6,056 nucleotides of DNA from Candidatus Hydrogenedentota bacterium (GTDB lineage Bacteria; Hydrogenedentota; Hydrogenedentia; Hydrogenedentales; SLHB01). How positions within the stretch are numbered: the stretch's first letter is position 1; each line of letters opens with the position of its first letter. Shown here one piece after another: positions 1 through 5,284 of the stretch. A model generated the notes under the pieces. It ran no database searches. It was given only the letters and a program-made list of their open reading frames with translations, and was not told where the DNA came from. The DNA is taken from the NCBI GenBank assembly GCA_007118235.1, contig SKRY01000258.1, positions 1-6,056 of the forward strand. The letters are read 5' to 3'. The position numbers and the translations under genes were made by a program.

Positions 1-1487
1 CGCAGGAGGCTGGCGTCGCCGGGGCTTCGCTCCAGGGCCTCGGCGAAGCGCTCGCCCGCGCCACGGTAATGGTTCATGGTCTGGTTCTGCAACGATTCCA
101 CGACGTGGGTTTCGCCCCGCTGCAGGGCTTGTTGTATCTGCTCTCCGGTGTACCGGGCTTGTTGCATGCGCAATTCGCCGAGGTATTCGTGGGGTTCGGG
201 GCGGTTCGGCGCGCGCTCTTCCGCGTCCGCCCAGAGCGAAACCTCATCTTGCCACACCACATTGCGCAGCACGGTCCCCGCTCCCGCCGAGAGAATTAGC
301 ACGCCCACCACCGCAGGCAGAATCACCTTGAACTTGGGTTCCTTCAAGGCGTATTGGATGATCCACGGCGCGAGGAGCGTGAGGCCCGCCAAGGCGATGT
401 AGGCCCGTTCCTCGCTCGTGGGATCGGCCCTGGACTCGACCACGAAACCGGCGATAAGGAATAGGGTGAACCAAATCAGCGCCAGGCCGGGCAACTGCCG
501 CCCAACAGTCAGGCCGGTTCCGATCACAAGCAATCCGCCCACGGCCACAAGTCCACCGAAGGCCCCGGGGCCAAACACGCCCACCGGCGCGGGCCAATCA
601 TGCACAATGCTTTGCCCCACTGGGACCGCCGTCAAGTGAACGAGTTCGGTCATGGCCACGAGGATCCGGCCAGGTTCTCCCGCGAACGCGCCGAAGAAAG
701 GACCGTTCAGCACCCCCTGTCCCGAAGCGGCGCGGGTGACCACGAATGCAACGGCTGCCGCCCAGAAGGGCGCATGCGCCGCCAGACGGGACCACCCCGG
801 CCGTCCGCGTAGCGTGAAGTCGAACGCCACCAACATGAGCGGCAGAACGAGGACCGCCTCGTGACTGCCCCAGGCTAGAAAGAACGTCGCCACGGCCCCG
901 GTAAGCGATGGGAGCCGAAGCTCGGGTCCGGTGGTGGCGCGCAGGAAGCCGAGCAAGGCCAGTTGCGCGAACAGCAGTCCCAACAGCGCGCCCCGGGCTT
1001 CGATCACGTACAGGCTCTGCGTCACCAAGGGATGAACGGCGAAGAGCAGGCCGGCGGCGCAATGAAAGATGGGCGGCAATTGCGTGAAGAGCCGTCTGCT
1101 CACGAATACCAGCAGCACGCCGTTGAGGACGTGGAGGAGCAACCCCACGATGTTGAACGCGAGGGCGTTGTCCGGGAACAGCCGCCACGTCGCCCCGTTC
1201 ACGAGGACCGCCACTGGAGCCGCATCCGGGTCAGCCATGATCTCGCCGAGAGAGCCGATGCGATGATACGCCTCGTTCTCCACGATTGCTTCCCGGTCCA
1301 GTCCGTGGAACGGCGCGCCCATGCCGTTGATGAACACCGCGCAGGTCAGGACGGCTACAAGAAGCGCCGCCACCGCCAACTGGGTCCTATGGTACGCCGC
1401 AAGGATCTCCATAATCCGTGCGGCGCCTCGCGGACGCGGCGGTCTGCGGCGCGGAGGCGTGCTCTGGGGGGTGGACTCTGGCGCCAT
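1..1487 (-). CDS. TMTC-like polytopic membrane protein with TPR-like C-terminal part (3' end outside window)
   Basis: The reverse strand is open without a stop from the ATG at 1487 to the left edge (495 codons plus two bases), so the gene is partial at its C-terminus. An Arg/Pro-rich cytoplasmic start (residues 11-24) precedes a first membrane segment at about 36-53. About eight to ten further hydrophobic segments follow up to about 413. Then comes a soluble part beginning WQDEVSLWADAEERAPNRP (422-440) and HEYLGEL (443-449), the usual lead-in to TPR repeats in TMTC/O-mannosyltransferase-like bacterial proteins. GLLFAVHPLVTQS (146-158) and VIEARGALLGLLFA (161-174) also recall that family. The first loop has GLDREAIVEN (62-71), where these proteins often carry a DD pair. 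The likely role is a GT-C-fold sugar transferase or membrane scaffold; substrate unknown. The start at 1487 was chosen for the AGGGA about 8 nt upstream. An in-frame ATG at 1523 has no good SD. The reading frame is certain; the function is moderate. Confidence 0.82.
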   Translation of the reverse strand, partial: MAPESTPQSTPPRRRPPRPRGAARIMEILAAYHRTQLAVAALLVAVLTCAVFINGMGAPFHGLDREAIVENEAYHRIGSLGEIMADPDAAPVAVLVNGATWRLFPDNALAFNIVGLLLHVLNGVLLVFVSRRLFTQLPPIFHCAAGLLFAVHPLVTQSLYVIEARGALLGLLFAQLALLGFLRATTGPELRLPSLTGAVATFFLAWGSHEAVLVLPLMLVAFDFTLRGRPGWSRLAAHAPFWAAAVAFVVTRAASGQGVLNGPFFGAFAGEPGRILVAMTELVHLTAVPVGQSIVHDWPAPVGVFGPGAFGGLVAVGGLLVIGTGLTVGRQLPGLALIWFTLFLIAGFVVESRADPTSEERAYIALAGLTLLAPWIIQYALKEPKFKVILPAVVGVLILSAGAGTVLRNVVWQDEVSLWADAEERAPNRPEPHEYLGELRMQQARYTGEQIQQALQRGETHVVESLQNQTMNHYRGAGERFAEALERSPGDASLL

Positions 1488-1523
1488 GAAATCATCCCTA
1501 ATTGCGTGAAAAAACGCGTCCAT

Positions 1524-1538
1524 GCCGAATGATTCGGC
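1524..1538. promoter_or_regulatory. 15-bp perfect palindrome in the membrane-protein gene's leader
   Basis: GCCGAAT-G-ATTCGGC is a perfect dyad with 7-bp arms and one central base. It lies just downstream of the predicted minus-strand start site (about 1557) and immediately before the alternative ATG at 1523. It could be a repressor operator overlapping the early transcribed region. It could also be a GCCGAA/TTCGGC hairpin in the mRNA. Nothing shows which, and no second copy was seen in the window. Confidence 0.4.
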
Positions 1539-1556
1539 AACGTATCAGTTCCAGTT

Positions 1557-1592
1557 TCTTTCCATTATAGCCGAACTTGACGCTGCGCCGAA
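1557..1592 (-). promoter_or_regulatory. Promoter of the membrane-protein gene
   Basis: Read on the minus strand, a perfect TATAAT lies at 1569-1564. The hexamer 17 bp upstream (1592-1587, TTCGGC) is a poor -35 match, so the promoter would be weak or activator-dependent. The expected start is near 1557, giving a leader of about 70 nt before the ATG at 1487. It diverges from the serA promoter about 100 bp away. Confidence 0.5.
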
Positions 1593-1671
1593 AAGAGAAG
1601 ACTCGCGCTCCATGCCAAGCCCCCCAGGCCAGAAGAACTCCCGAAACCTCGTAACTGGACGTCCTGTCGAT

Positions 1672-1707
1672 TTGACAAGAACACTGGTCTTTGCTAGGGT
1701 AGTTTTC
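1672..1707 (+). promoter_or_regulatory. Sigma70-like promoter of the serA transcript
   Basis: A consensus -35 TTGACA (1672-1677) is followed after exactly 17 bp by TAGGGT (1695-1700), which matches TATAAT at three positions. The predicted transcription start is about 1707, only a few bases before the 5' strand of the long closing helix in the leader. That position supports the promoter independently. The mRNA would carry an untranslated leader of about 255 nt before serA. Confidence 0.6.
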
Positions 1708-1920
1708 TCAGGCTGCCACGGCGGCCAATGGGGGGGTGGGGAAGCGCCATACTGCGGAAACACACCCCGCGTGGGAAGGTTTCCAACTAGCCACACTGAA
1801 TACTCGGCAGTACGGTGCTCTCCGTATGGTCCGTTCTTTTGCTATCCCCCAACACTCCGCGTTCCAACAGGGGAGGTGTCTCCATGAATCGCGGCCCAAC
1901 CGGCCGCCAGGGCAGGGGGA
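1707..1920 (+). ncRNA. Candidate structured RNA / cis-regulatory leader of serA
   Basis: The predicted transcript folds by eye into a closed structure. The closing helix is CTGCC (1713-1717) with GGCAG (1911-1915), a 2x2 internal loop, then GGCGGCC (1720-1726) with GGCCGCC (1902-1908): 12 Watson-Crick pairs. Inside, GGGGAAGC (1738-1745) pairs with GCTATCCCC (1841-1849) with one bulge. CCATACTGC (1747-1755) pairs with GCAGTACGG (1807-1815) with one mismatch. GGAAAC (1756-1761) with GTTTCC (1779-1784) forms a local hairpin. GCGGCC-CAACC-GGCCGC (1891-1907) competes with the closing helix. Size and paired ends would suit a 6S-like RNA or a riboswitch-type leader. I could not match it to 6S, tmRNA, SRP, RNase P, cobalamin or TPP consensus elements. 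No U-run follows the closing helix, so it is more likely part of the serA mRNA than a free RNA. This is a by-eye fold without covariation. Confidence 0.42.
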
Positions 1921-1994
1921 AACGCGGGGTTAACGCAAGATACTTAAGAAAGGAGAAGTCTCAATGCCAAGGATACTCGCTCTCGACGGTCTAA
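1884..1994 (+). CDS. Possible 36-codon upstream ORF overlapping the serA start
   Basis: An ATG at 1884 stands 5 nt after GGAGGTG (1872-1878), a better anti-SD match than that of serA itself. The frame stays open for 36 codons and ends at TAA 1992-1994, 29 nt inside serA in a different frame. The peptide is short and basic (MNRGPTGRQGRGKRG at the start), resembles no family I recognise, and has no run of serine or other regulatory codons. Its SD can be folded into GGAG-GTGT-CTCC (1872-1883), and its first codons overlap the 3' strand of the leader's closing helix. It may be a leader ORF that couples or tunes serA translation, or chance. Low confidence. Confidence 0.25.
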   Translation: MNRGPTGRQGRGKRGVNARYLRKEKSQCQGYSLSTV

Positions 1995-3547
1995 GCGAAG
2001 AAGGCATCAATGTGTTTCGGAATTCGCCGGAGTTCCATGTGGACGTCAAACCAGCTCAGAAACCGGACGAACTGGCCCAGATTATCGGCGATTATGACGG
2101 GCTGGTGGTGCGCAGCGGGACCAAGGTTACCGCCGAGGCCCTCGCCAACGCCCACAATCTCAAAGTGATCGGCCGCGCCGGGGTGGGCACGGATAACATT
2201 GACAAGGACACCGCCACGAAGATGGGCATCGTGGTGATGAATACCCCGGGCGGCAACACGCTTTCGACGTGTGAGCACGCCCTGGCCCTCCTGTTCTCAC
2301 TGTGCCGCAACATCCCCCAGGCCCATGCCTCCATGGAGGCTGGCCGTTGGGATCGCAAGCTGTTCATGGGAACCGAGGTGTGCGGAAAGACCTTGGGCAT
2401 CGTGGGCGTCGGGCGGATTGGCGGCGCCGTGGCCAAACGGGCCCAAGCCTACGAAATGGATGTGCTCGCGTATGATCCCATCTTGACGAAGGTGAAGGCG
2501 GACGCCCTGGGCGTGGAGCTGGTTTCGCTGGATGAACTGCTTGAACGCGCGGACTTCATTACGGTGCATGCGCCCAAGACCGAGAAGACGAATAACATGA
2601 TCCGGAAGGAGCACTTCCAGAAGATGAAGAATACCTGCCGGATCGTGAACACGGCCCGGGGAGGGATCATCAACGAACAGGATCTGGCGGAAGCCCTGAA
2701 GAATGAGGAGATCGCCGGAGCGGCTCTGGATGTGTACACCAAGGAACCGTTGGACGAGAATCCGTTCATTGGGTTGAACAATATCGTCATGACGCCCCAT
2801 TTGGCGGCCTCCACCGAGGAAGCGCAGGAGACGGTGGCCGTGGACGTGGCCCAACAGATGGTGGACTACCTCACCACCGGCGCCATCGTCAATGCCGTGA
2901 ATGTGCCGTCCCTGGACCCCAAGATGCGCAAGAAGCTCAAACCCTTGCTGTATCTTGGCGAACGGCTTGGACAGTTCCTCTCGAGTTACATGGAAGGCGC
3001 GCCGGACTCGGTAGACATTGAATACCATGGCGATGTCGGCGTCCGGGATACATACCCCATTACGGCCTCCATACTCACCGGGTTCCTTACGCCGATCGTG
3101 GACTCGGTCAACGTGGTGAGCGCCCCTTCCCTTCTAGAGGAACACGGCATTGATTTCAGCGAGACGCGCAAGGCGAAACCCTCCGACTACGCCTTCCAAA
3201 TCGTGGTGAAGGTCAAAACAGACCAGGAGTCCCACTCCGTTGCGGGCACGCTTTTCGGCGAAAAAGATCCTCGCATATGCGGCATCAACGGATTCCGCGT
3301 GGACGCAGTGCCCGAGGGCTGGATGTTGATTTGCATGAACGAGGACAAACCGTCCGTATTGGGCCACGTGGCGTTGACCATCGGAGAATCGGGCGCGAAC
3401 ATCGCCAATCTGGTGTTGGGCCGCGATGAACCCGGCAAGAAAGCCACGACCGTCTTGAACTTGGACGGTCCCATCGGCGACGATATACTCAACAAGATCC
3501 AAAACATTCCTCATGTGGAATACGCGCGGCTGGTTGAACTGAAATAG
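1964..3547 (+). CDS. serA: D-3-phosphoglycerate dehydrogenase (long, ACT-domain type)
   Basis: SerA oxidises 3-phosphoglycerate to 3-phosphohydroxypyruvate with NAD+, the first committed step of serine biosynthesis, in the cytoplasm. At 527 aa it has the length of the long bacterial/animal type. Its substrate/NAD domains span about 1-315 with RSGTKVT (50-56), GRAGVGTDNID (70-80), the Rossmann motif GIVGVGRIG (145-153) and Asp171 (LAYDP), which favours NAD. The catalytic set is Arg232 in NTARGG, Glu261 in KEPL and His279 in TPHL. An intervening allosteric-type domain (about 318-450) precedes an ACT domain (about 452-527, NEDKPSVLGHVAL and GESGANIANL). Asp461 and Asn479 sit where serine-binding residues lie in the tuberculosis enzyme, so feedback inhibition by serine is likely. 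The ATG at 1964 has AAAGGAG (1949-1955) 8 nt upstream. A long structured leader precedes it and a terminator follows. Confidence 0.97.
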   Translation: MPRILALDGLSEEGINVFRNSPEFHVDVKPAQKPDELAQIIGDYDGLVVRSGTKVTAEALANAHNLKVIGRAGVGTDNIDKDTATKMGIVVMNTPGGNTLSTCEHALALLFSLCRNIPQAHASMEAGRWDRKLFMGTEVCGKTLGIVGVGRIGGAVAKRAQAYEMDVLAYDPILTKVKADALGVELVSLDELLERADFITVHAPKTEKTNNMIRKEHFQKMKNTCRIVNTARGGIINEQDLAEALKNEEIAGAALDVYTKEPLDENPFIGLNNIVMTPHLAASTEEAQETVAVDVAQQMVDYLTTGAIVNAVNVPSLDPKMRKKLKPLLYLGERLGQFLSSYMEGAPDSVDIEYHGDVGVRDTYPITASILTGFLTPIVDSVNVVSAPSLLEEHGIDFSETRKAKPSDYAFQIVVKVKTDQESHSVAGTLFGEKDPRICGINGFRVDAVPEGWMLICMNEDKPSVLGHVALTIGESGANIANLVLGRDEPGKKATTVLNLDGPIGDDILNKIQNIPHVEYARLVELK

Positions 3548-3564
3548 CCGGCCGGAGATCCGCT

Positions 3565-3601
3565 GGGGACCGCCGCTCGCGAAGTGGCGGTCCCCGCTTT
3601 T
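3565..3601 (+). terminator. Rho-independent terminator after serA
   Basis: GGGGACCGCC (3565-3574) is perfectly complementary to GGCGGTCCCC (3586-3595). Two more pairs (3575-3576 with 3584-3585) extend the stem to 12 bp around a 7-nt loop. A short T-run (3598-3601) follows after GC. The stem is strong but the U-tract is short, so termination may be partial and icd could receive some read-through. It begins 17 nt after the serA stop. Confidence 0.75.
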
Positions 3602-3640
3602 GGCTTGCCAGGGCGAAGGCCCGTGGATATAGGAGAAAGC

Positions 3641-4882
3641 ATGGACACATTCAAATACATTCAGGTTCCGCCGGACGGCAGCCCCATCGAGGTGGCCCCC
3701 AATGGCAAGGTGCAGACGCCGGCCAAGCCCATCATCGCGTTTGTGGAGGGCGACGGAACCGGCCCCGACATCTGGCGCGCCTCACAATTGGTGTTTGACG
3801 CGGCGGTGGAGCATTGTTACGGCGGCGAGCGGCGCATCGCCTGGATGGAGGTGTTCGCGGGCGAGAAGGCCAATCAGAAATGCGGCACGTATCTCCCGGA
3901 TGAAACCCTTGAAGCCATCCGGCAATACAGCGTGGCCATTAAGGGGCCCTTGACCACCCCCGTCGGCGAAGGATTCCGCAGCCTGAACGTGTCGCTGCGG
4001 CAGAAGCTGAATCTTTTCGCCTGCGTGCGCCCCGTGCGGCATTTCCCCGGCGTTCCCAGCCCCGTGAAGGAGCCCGAGAAGGTCGACATGGTCATCTTTC
4101 GCGAGAACACGGAGGATGTGTACGCGGGGATGGAGGTCGAACAGGGCCAACCCGAGACCAAGCAACTCATTGAATACCTTGAGAAGTCGTTTGGCTGGAA
4201 CATCCGGCCCGATTCCGGCATCGGCATCAAGCCCATCAGCATTACGGGGACCAAACAGCTTGTGCGGGCCGCCCTCAATTACGCCGTCAAGCACAAGCGT
4301 AAGAGCGTCACTCTGGTCCACAAAGGAAACATCCAGAAATTCACCGAGGGCGCGTTCCGGAAATGGGGATACGACCTTGTGCGGGAGGAATTCTCGGATG
4401 TGGCCGTGGGCTGGGATGACTGCGGCGGCGATCCCGGCGGCAAGATCTTGGTGAAGGACGCCATCGCCGATATCTTCTTGCAGCAGATCCTGACGCGGCC
4501 CAACGAATTCGACGTCATCGCCACGATGAATCTCAACGGCGATTACATCAGCGACGCGCTGGCGGCGCAGGTCGGCGGCATTGGCATCGCGCCGGGCGGC
4601 AACATTAACTATGAAACCGGCGCCGCGATTTTCGAGGCCACCCATGGCACCGCGCCGAAGTACGCGAACCTGGACAAGGTCAACCCGAGTTCGGTCATCT
4701 TGTCCGGCGTGATGATGTTTGATCACCTCGGCTGGACCGAGGTCGCGGACGCCATTACCCGCGCCATGGTGAAGACGTTGGCGTCCCAGACCGTGACCTA
4801 TGACTTCGCCCGCCTCATGGACGGCGCCAAGGAAGTGAAGTGCAGCGAATTCGGGCAAGCCATCGTGGATAACCTGGCTTAG
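3641..4882 (+). CDS. icd: Isocitrate dehydrogenase, NADP-dependent
   Basis: This enzyme decarboxylates isocitrate to 2-oxoglutarate with NADP+ in the TCA cycle and acts as a cytoplasmic homodimer. The 413 aa compare with 416 in E. coli Icd, and the two are collinear with long identical blocks. Substrate residues are visible in RSLNVSLRQ (113-121, Ser114, Asn116, Arg120), Arg130, Arg154 and Tyr161 (FRENTEDVYAG), and Lys228 (VHKGN). Metal ligands are Asp277, Asp301 and Asp305. NADP specificity is marked by HGTAPKY (Lys340, Tyr341) and YDFAR (Tyr387, Arg391), matching E. coli Lys344, Tyr345, Tyr391 and Arg395. Ser114 corresponds to the serine phosphorylated by AceK, but no aceK is present here. 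The region between about 251 and 270 is shorter than in E. coli. The ATG at 3641 is preferred over one at 3584: it has AGGAG 5 nt upstream and matches family length, while the earlier start would translate the terminator hairpin. Confidence 0.97.
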   Translation: MDTFKYIQVPPDGSPIEVAPNGKVQTPAKPIIAFVEGDGTGPDIWRASQLVFDAAVEHCYGGERRIAWMEVFAGEKANQKCGTYLPDETLEAIRQYSVAIKGPLTTPVGEGFRSLNVSLRQKLNLFACVRPVRHFPGVPSPVKEPEKVDMVIFRENTEDVYAGMEVEQGQPETKQLIEYLEKSFGWNIRPDSGIGIKPISITGTKQLVRAALNYAVKHKRKSVTLVHKGNIQKFTEGAFRKWGYDLVREEFSDVAVGWDDCGGDPGGKILVKDAIADIFLQQILTRPNEFDVIATMNLNGDYISDALAAQVGGIGIAPGGNINYETGAAIFEATHGTAPKYANLDKVNPSSVILSGVMMFDHLGWTEVADAITRAMVKTLASQTVTYDFARLMDGAKEVKCSEFGQAIVDNLA

Positions 4883-4934
4883 GACCGAATCTTGGGACAC
4901 GCCCCAGGCGATCAATCCCCTGGACCCACACATT

Positions 4935-5012
4935 AAGAGCCCTTCGGACCATGTCCCGGCGCGGTATGCCTCCGCAATGGCGTCATGGCTCGAAGGGCTC
5001 TTCTTTTCTTCT
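4935..5012 (+). terminator. Long-looped terminator after icd
   Basis: AAGAGCCCTTCG (4935-4946) is perfectly complementary to CGAAGGGCTCTT (4991-5002), a 12-bp stem followed by a pyrimidine-rich CTTTTCTTCT tract. The 44-nt interior is not open: CCATG (4949-4953) pairs with CATGG (4984-4988), and GCGG (4961-4964) with CCGC (4972-4975). The whole can stack into one long arm. It lies 52 nt after the icd stop. The size of the apical part is unusual for a simple terminator. Confidence 0.7.
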
Positions 5013-5083
5013 CCATCAACCCGAAGGCTTTCTCATGGGGTAGTCCGTCTTCCGTCCATGCGCGTGGTCCATTCGTTGGATTT

Positions 5084-5101
5084 CTGCATGATCTGCATCA
5101 T
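5084..5101. repeat. Tandem 9-bp repeat / dyad upstream of the exported-protein promoter
   Basis: CTGCATGAT (5084-5092) is followed at once by CTGCATCAT (5093-5101), two 9-bp units differing at one base. The same bases form an inverted repeat, ATGAT-CTGC-ATCAT (5088-5101). It lies 8 bp before the proposed -35 element, a usual place for an activator site. The factor is unknown and the repeat is short enough to be chance. Confidence 0.3.
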
Positions 5102-5109
5102 TTCTTTAT

Positions 5110-5145
5110 TTGCGCAAGCATATAGGGTGTGCTACGATCCTTTAT
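5110..5145 (+). promoter_or_regulatory. Possible promoter of the discoidin-domain gene
   Basis: TTGCGC (5110-5115), a 17-bp spacer and TACGAT (5133-5138, four of six matches) give a weak sigma70-like promoter with a start near 5145. A second AT-rich hexamer, TATAAA (5149-5154), has no good -35 partner at 17 bp. The upstream icd terminator means a separate promoter is expected in this stretch, but which hexamers are used is uncertain. Confidence 0.35.
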
Positions 5146-5160
5146 GGGTATAAAGTAAAG

Positions 5161-5276
5161 TAGTAAAGGCCGCAGCGCCGGGAACGCAGGGCGGCGGATC
5201 GCCCTTGTCCCGGAAGGCCGGGAGAGCGCTAAGCCTGGATAATCCGGGCGGGCGCCCTCCCCAAAAAGGAGAGGAG
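5161..5276 (+). promoter_or_regulatory. Structured leader with SD-masking hairpin upstream of the discoidin-domain gene
   Basis: After an A-rich stretch with two AGTAAAG copies, the leader turns very GC-rich and self-complementary. AGCGC (5174-5178) pairs with GCGCT (5226-5230), enclosing CGGG (5179-5182) with CCCG (5209-5212) and AGGGCG (5188-5193) with CGCCCT (5200-5205). GGC (5168-5170) can extend the outer helix with GCC (5233-5235), but that GCC also belongs to a 7-bp hairpin, GCCTGGA-TAA-TCCGGGC (5233-5249). TCCCGG (5208-5213) has a second perfect partner, CCGGGA (5218-5223). Finally CCTCCCC... (5257-5262 region) faces the Shine-Dalgarno GGAGAGG (5268-5274) across an AAAAA loop, which would hide the SD. 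I could not match it to c-di-GMP, TPP, cobalamin, SAM or other classes I know. It may be a translational riboregulator. The fold is by eye. Confidence 0.4.
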
Positions 5277-5284
5277 CACGCACC

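Noticed and set aside
598..1188. 196-codon minus-strand frame and the 189-codon plus-strand frame at 963-1532
   Set aside because: Both overlap the membrane-protein gene in other frames and give Arg/Pro/Ala-rich sequences without domain character.
1720..1915. Known RNA identities: 6S, tmRNA, SRP, RNase P, cobalamin riboswitch
   Set aside because: A GCCACACTG and GGGAAGG resemble cobalamin fragments but the order is wrong and no B12-box is present; hallmark sequences of the others are missing. 6S cannot be excluded by eye but is not supported.
1736..1933. 65-codon plus-strand frame in the serA leader (and 1522-1887, 121 codons)
   Set aside because: No SD, low-complexity translation, and overlap with the pairing regions of the leader; non-coding explains the sequence better.
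3584..3640. 19-codon N-terminal extension of icd from the ATG at 3584
   Set aside because: It would translate through the serA terminator hairpin, has no SD, and makes the protein longer than the family; the ATG at 3641 has AGGAG at good spacing.
3782..4933. 383-codon open frame on the minus strand opposite icd
   Set aside because: It lies entirely antisense to a certain gene, has no recognisable domain or RBS, and its openness follows from the GC-rich codon use of icd.
5166..5250. c-di-GMP-I or TPP riboswitch
   Set aside because: AGCGCTAAGCC and CTGGATAATCC resemble fragments of these classes, but the CAAACC/GACGCAAAGCC core and the CTGAGA box are absent.
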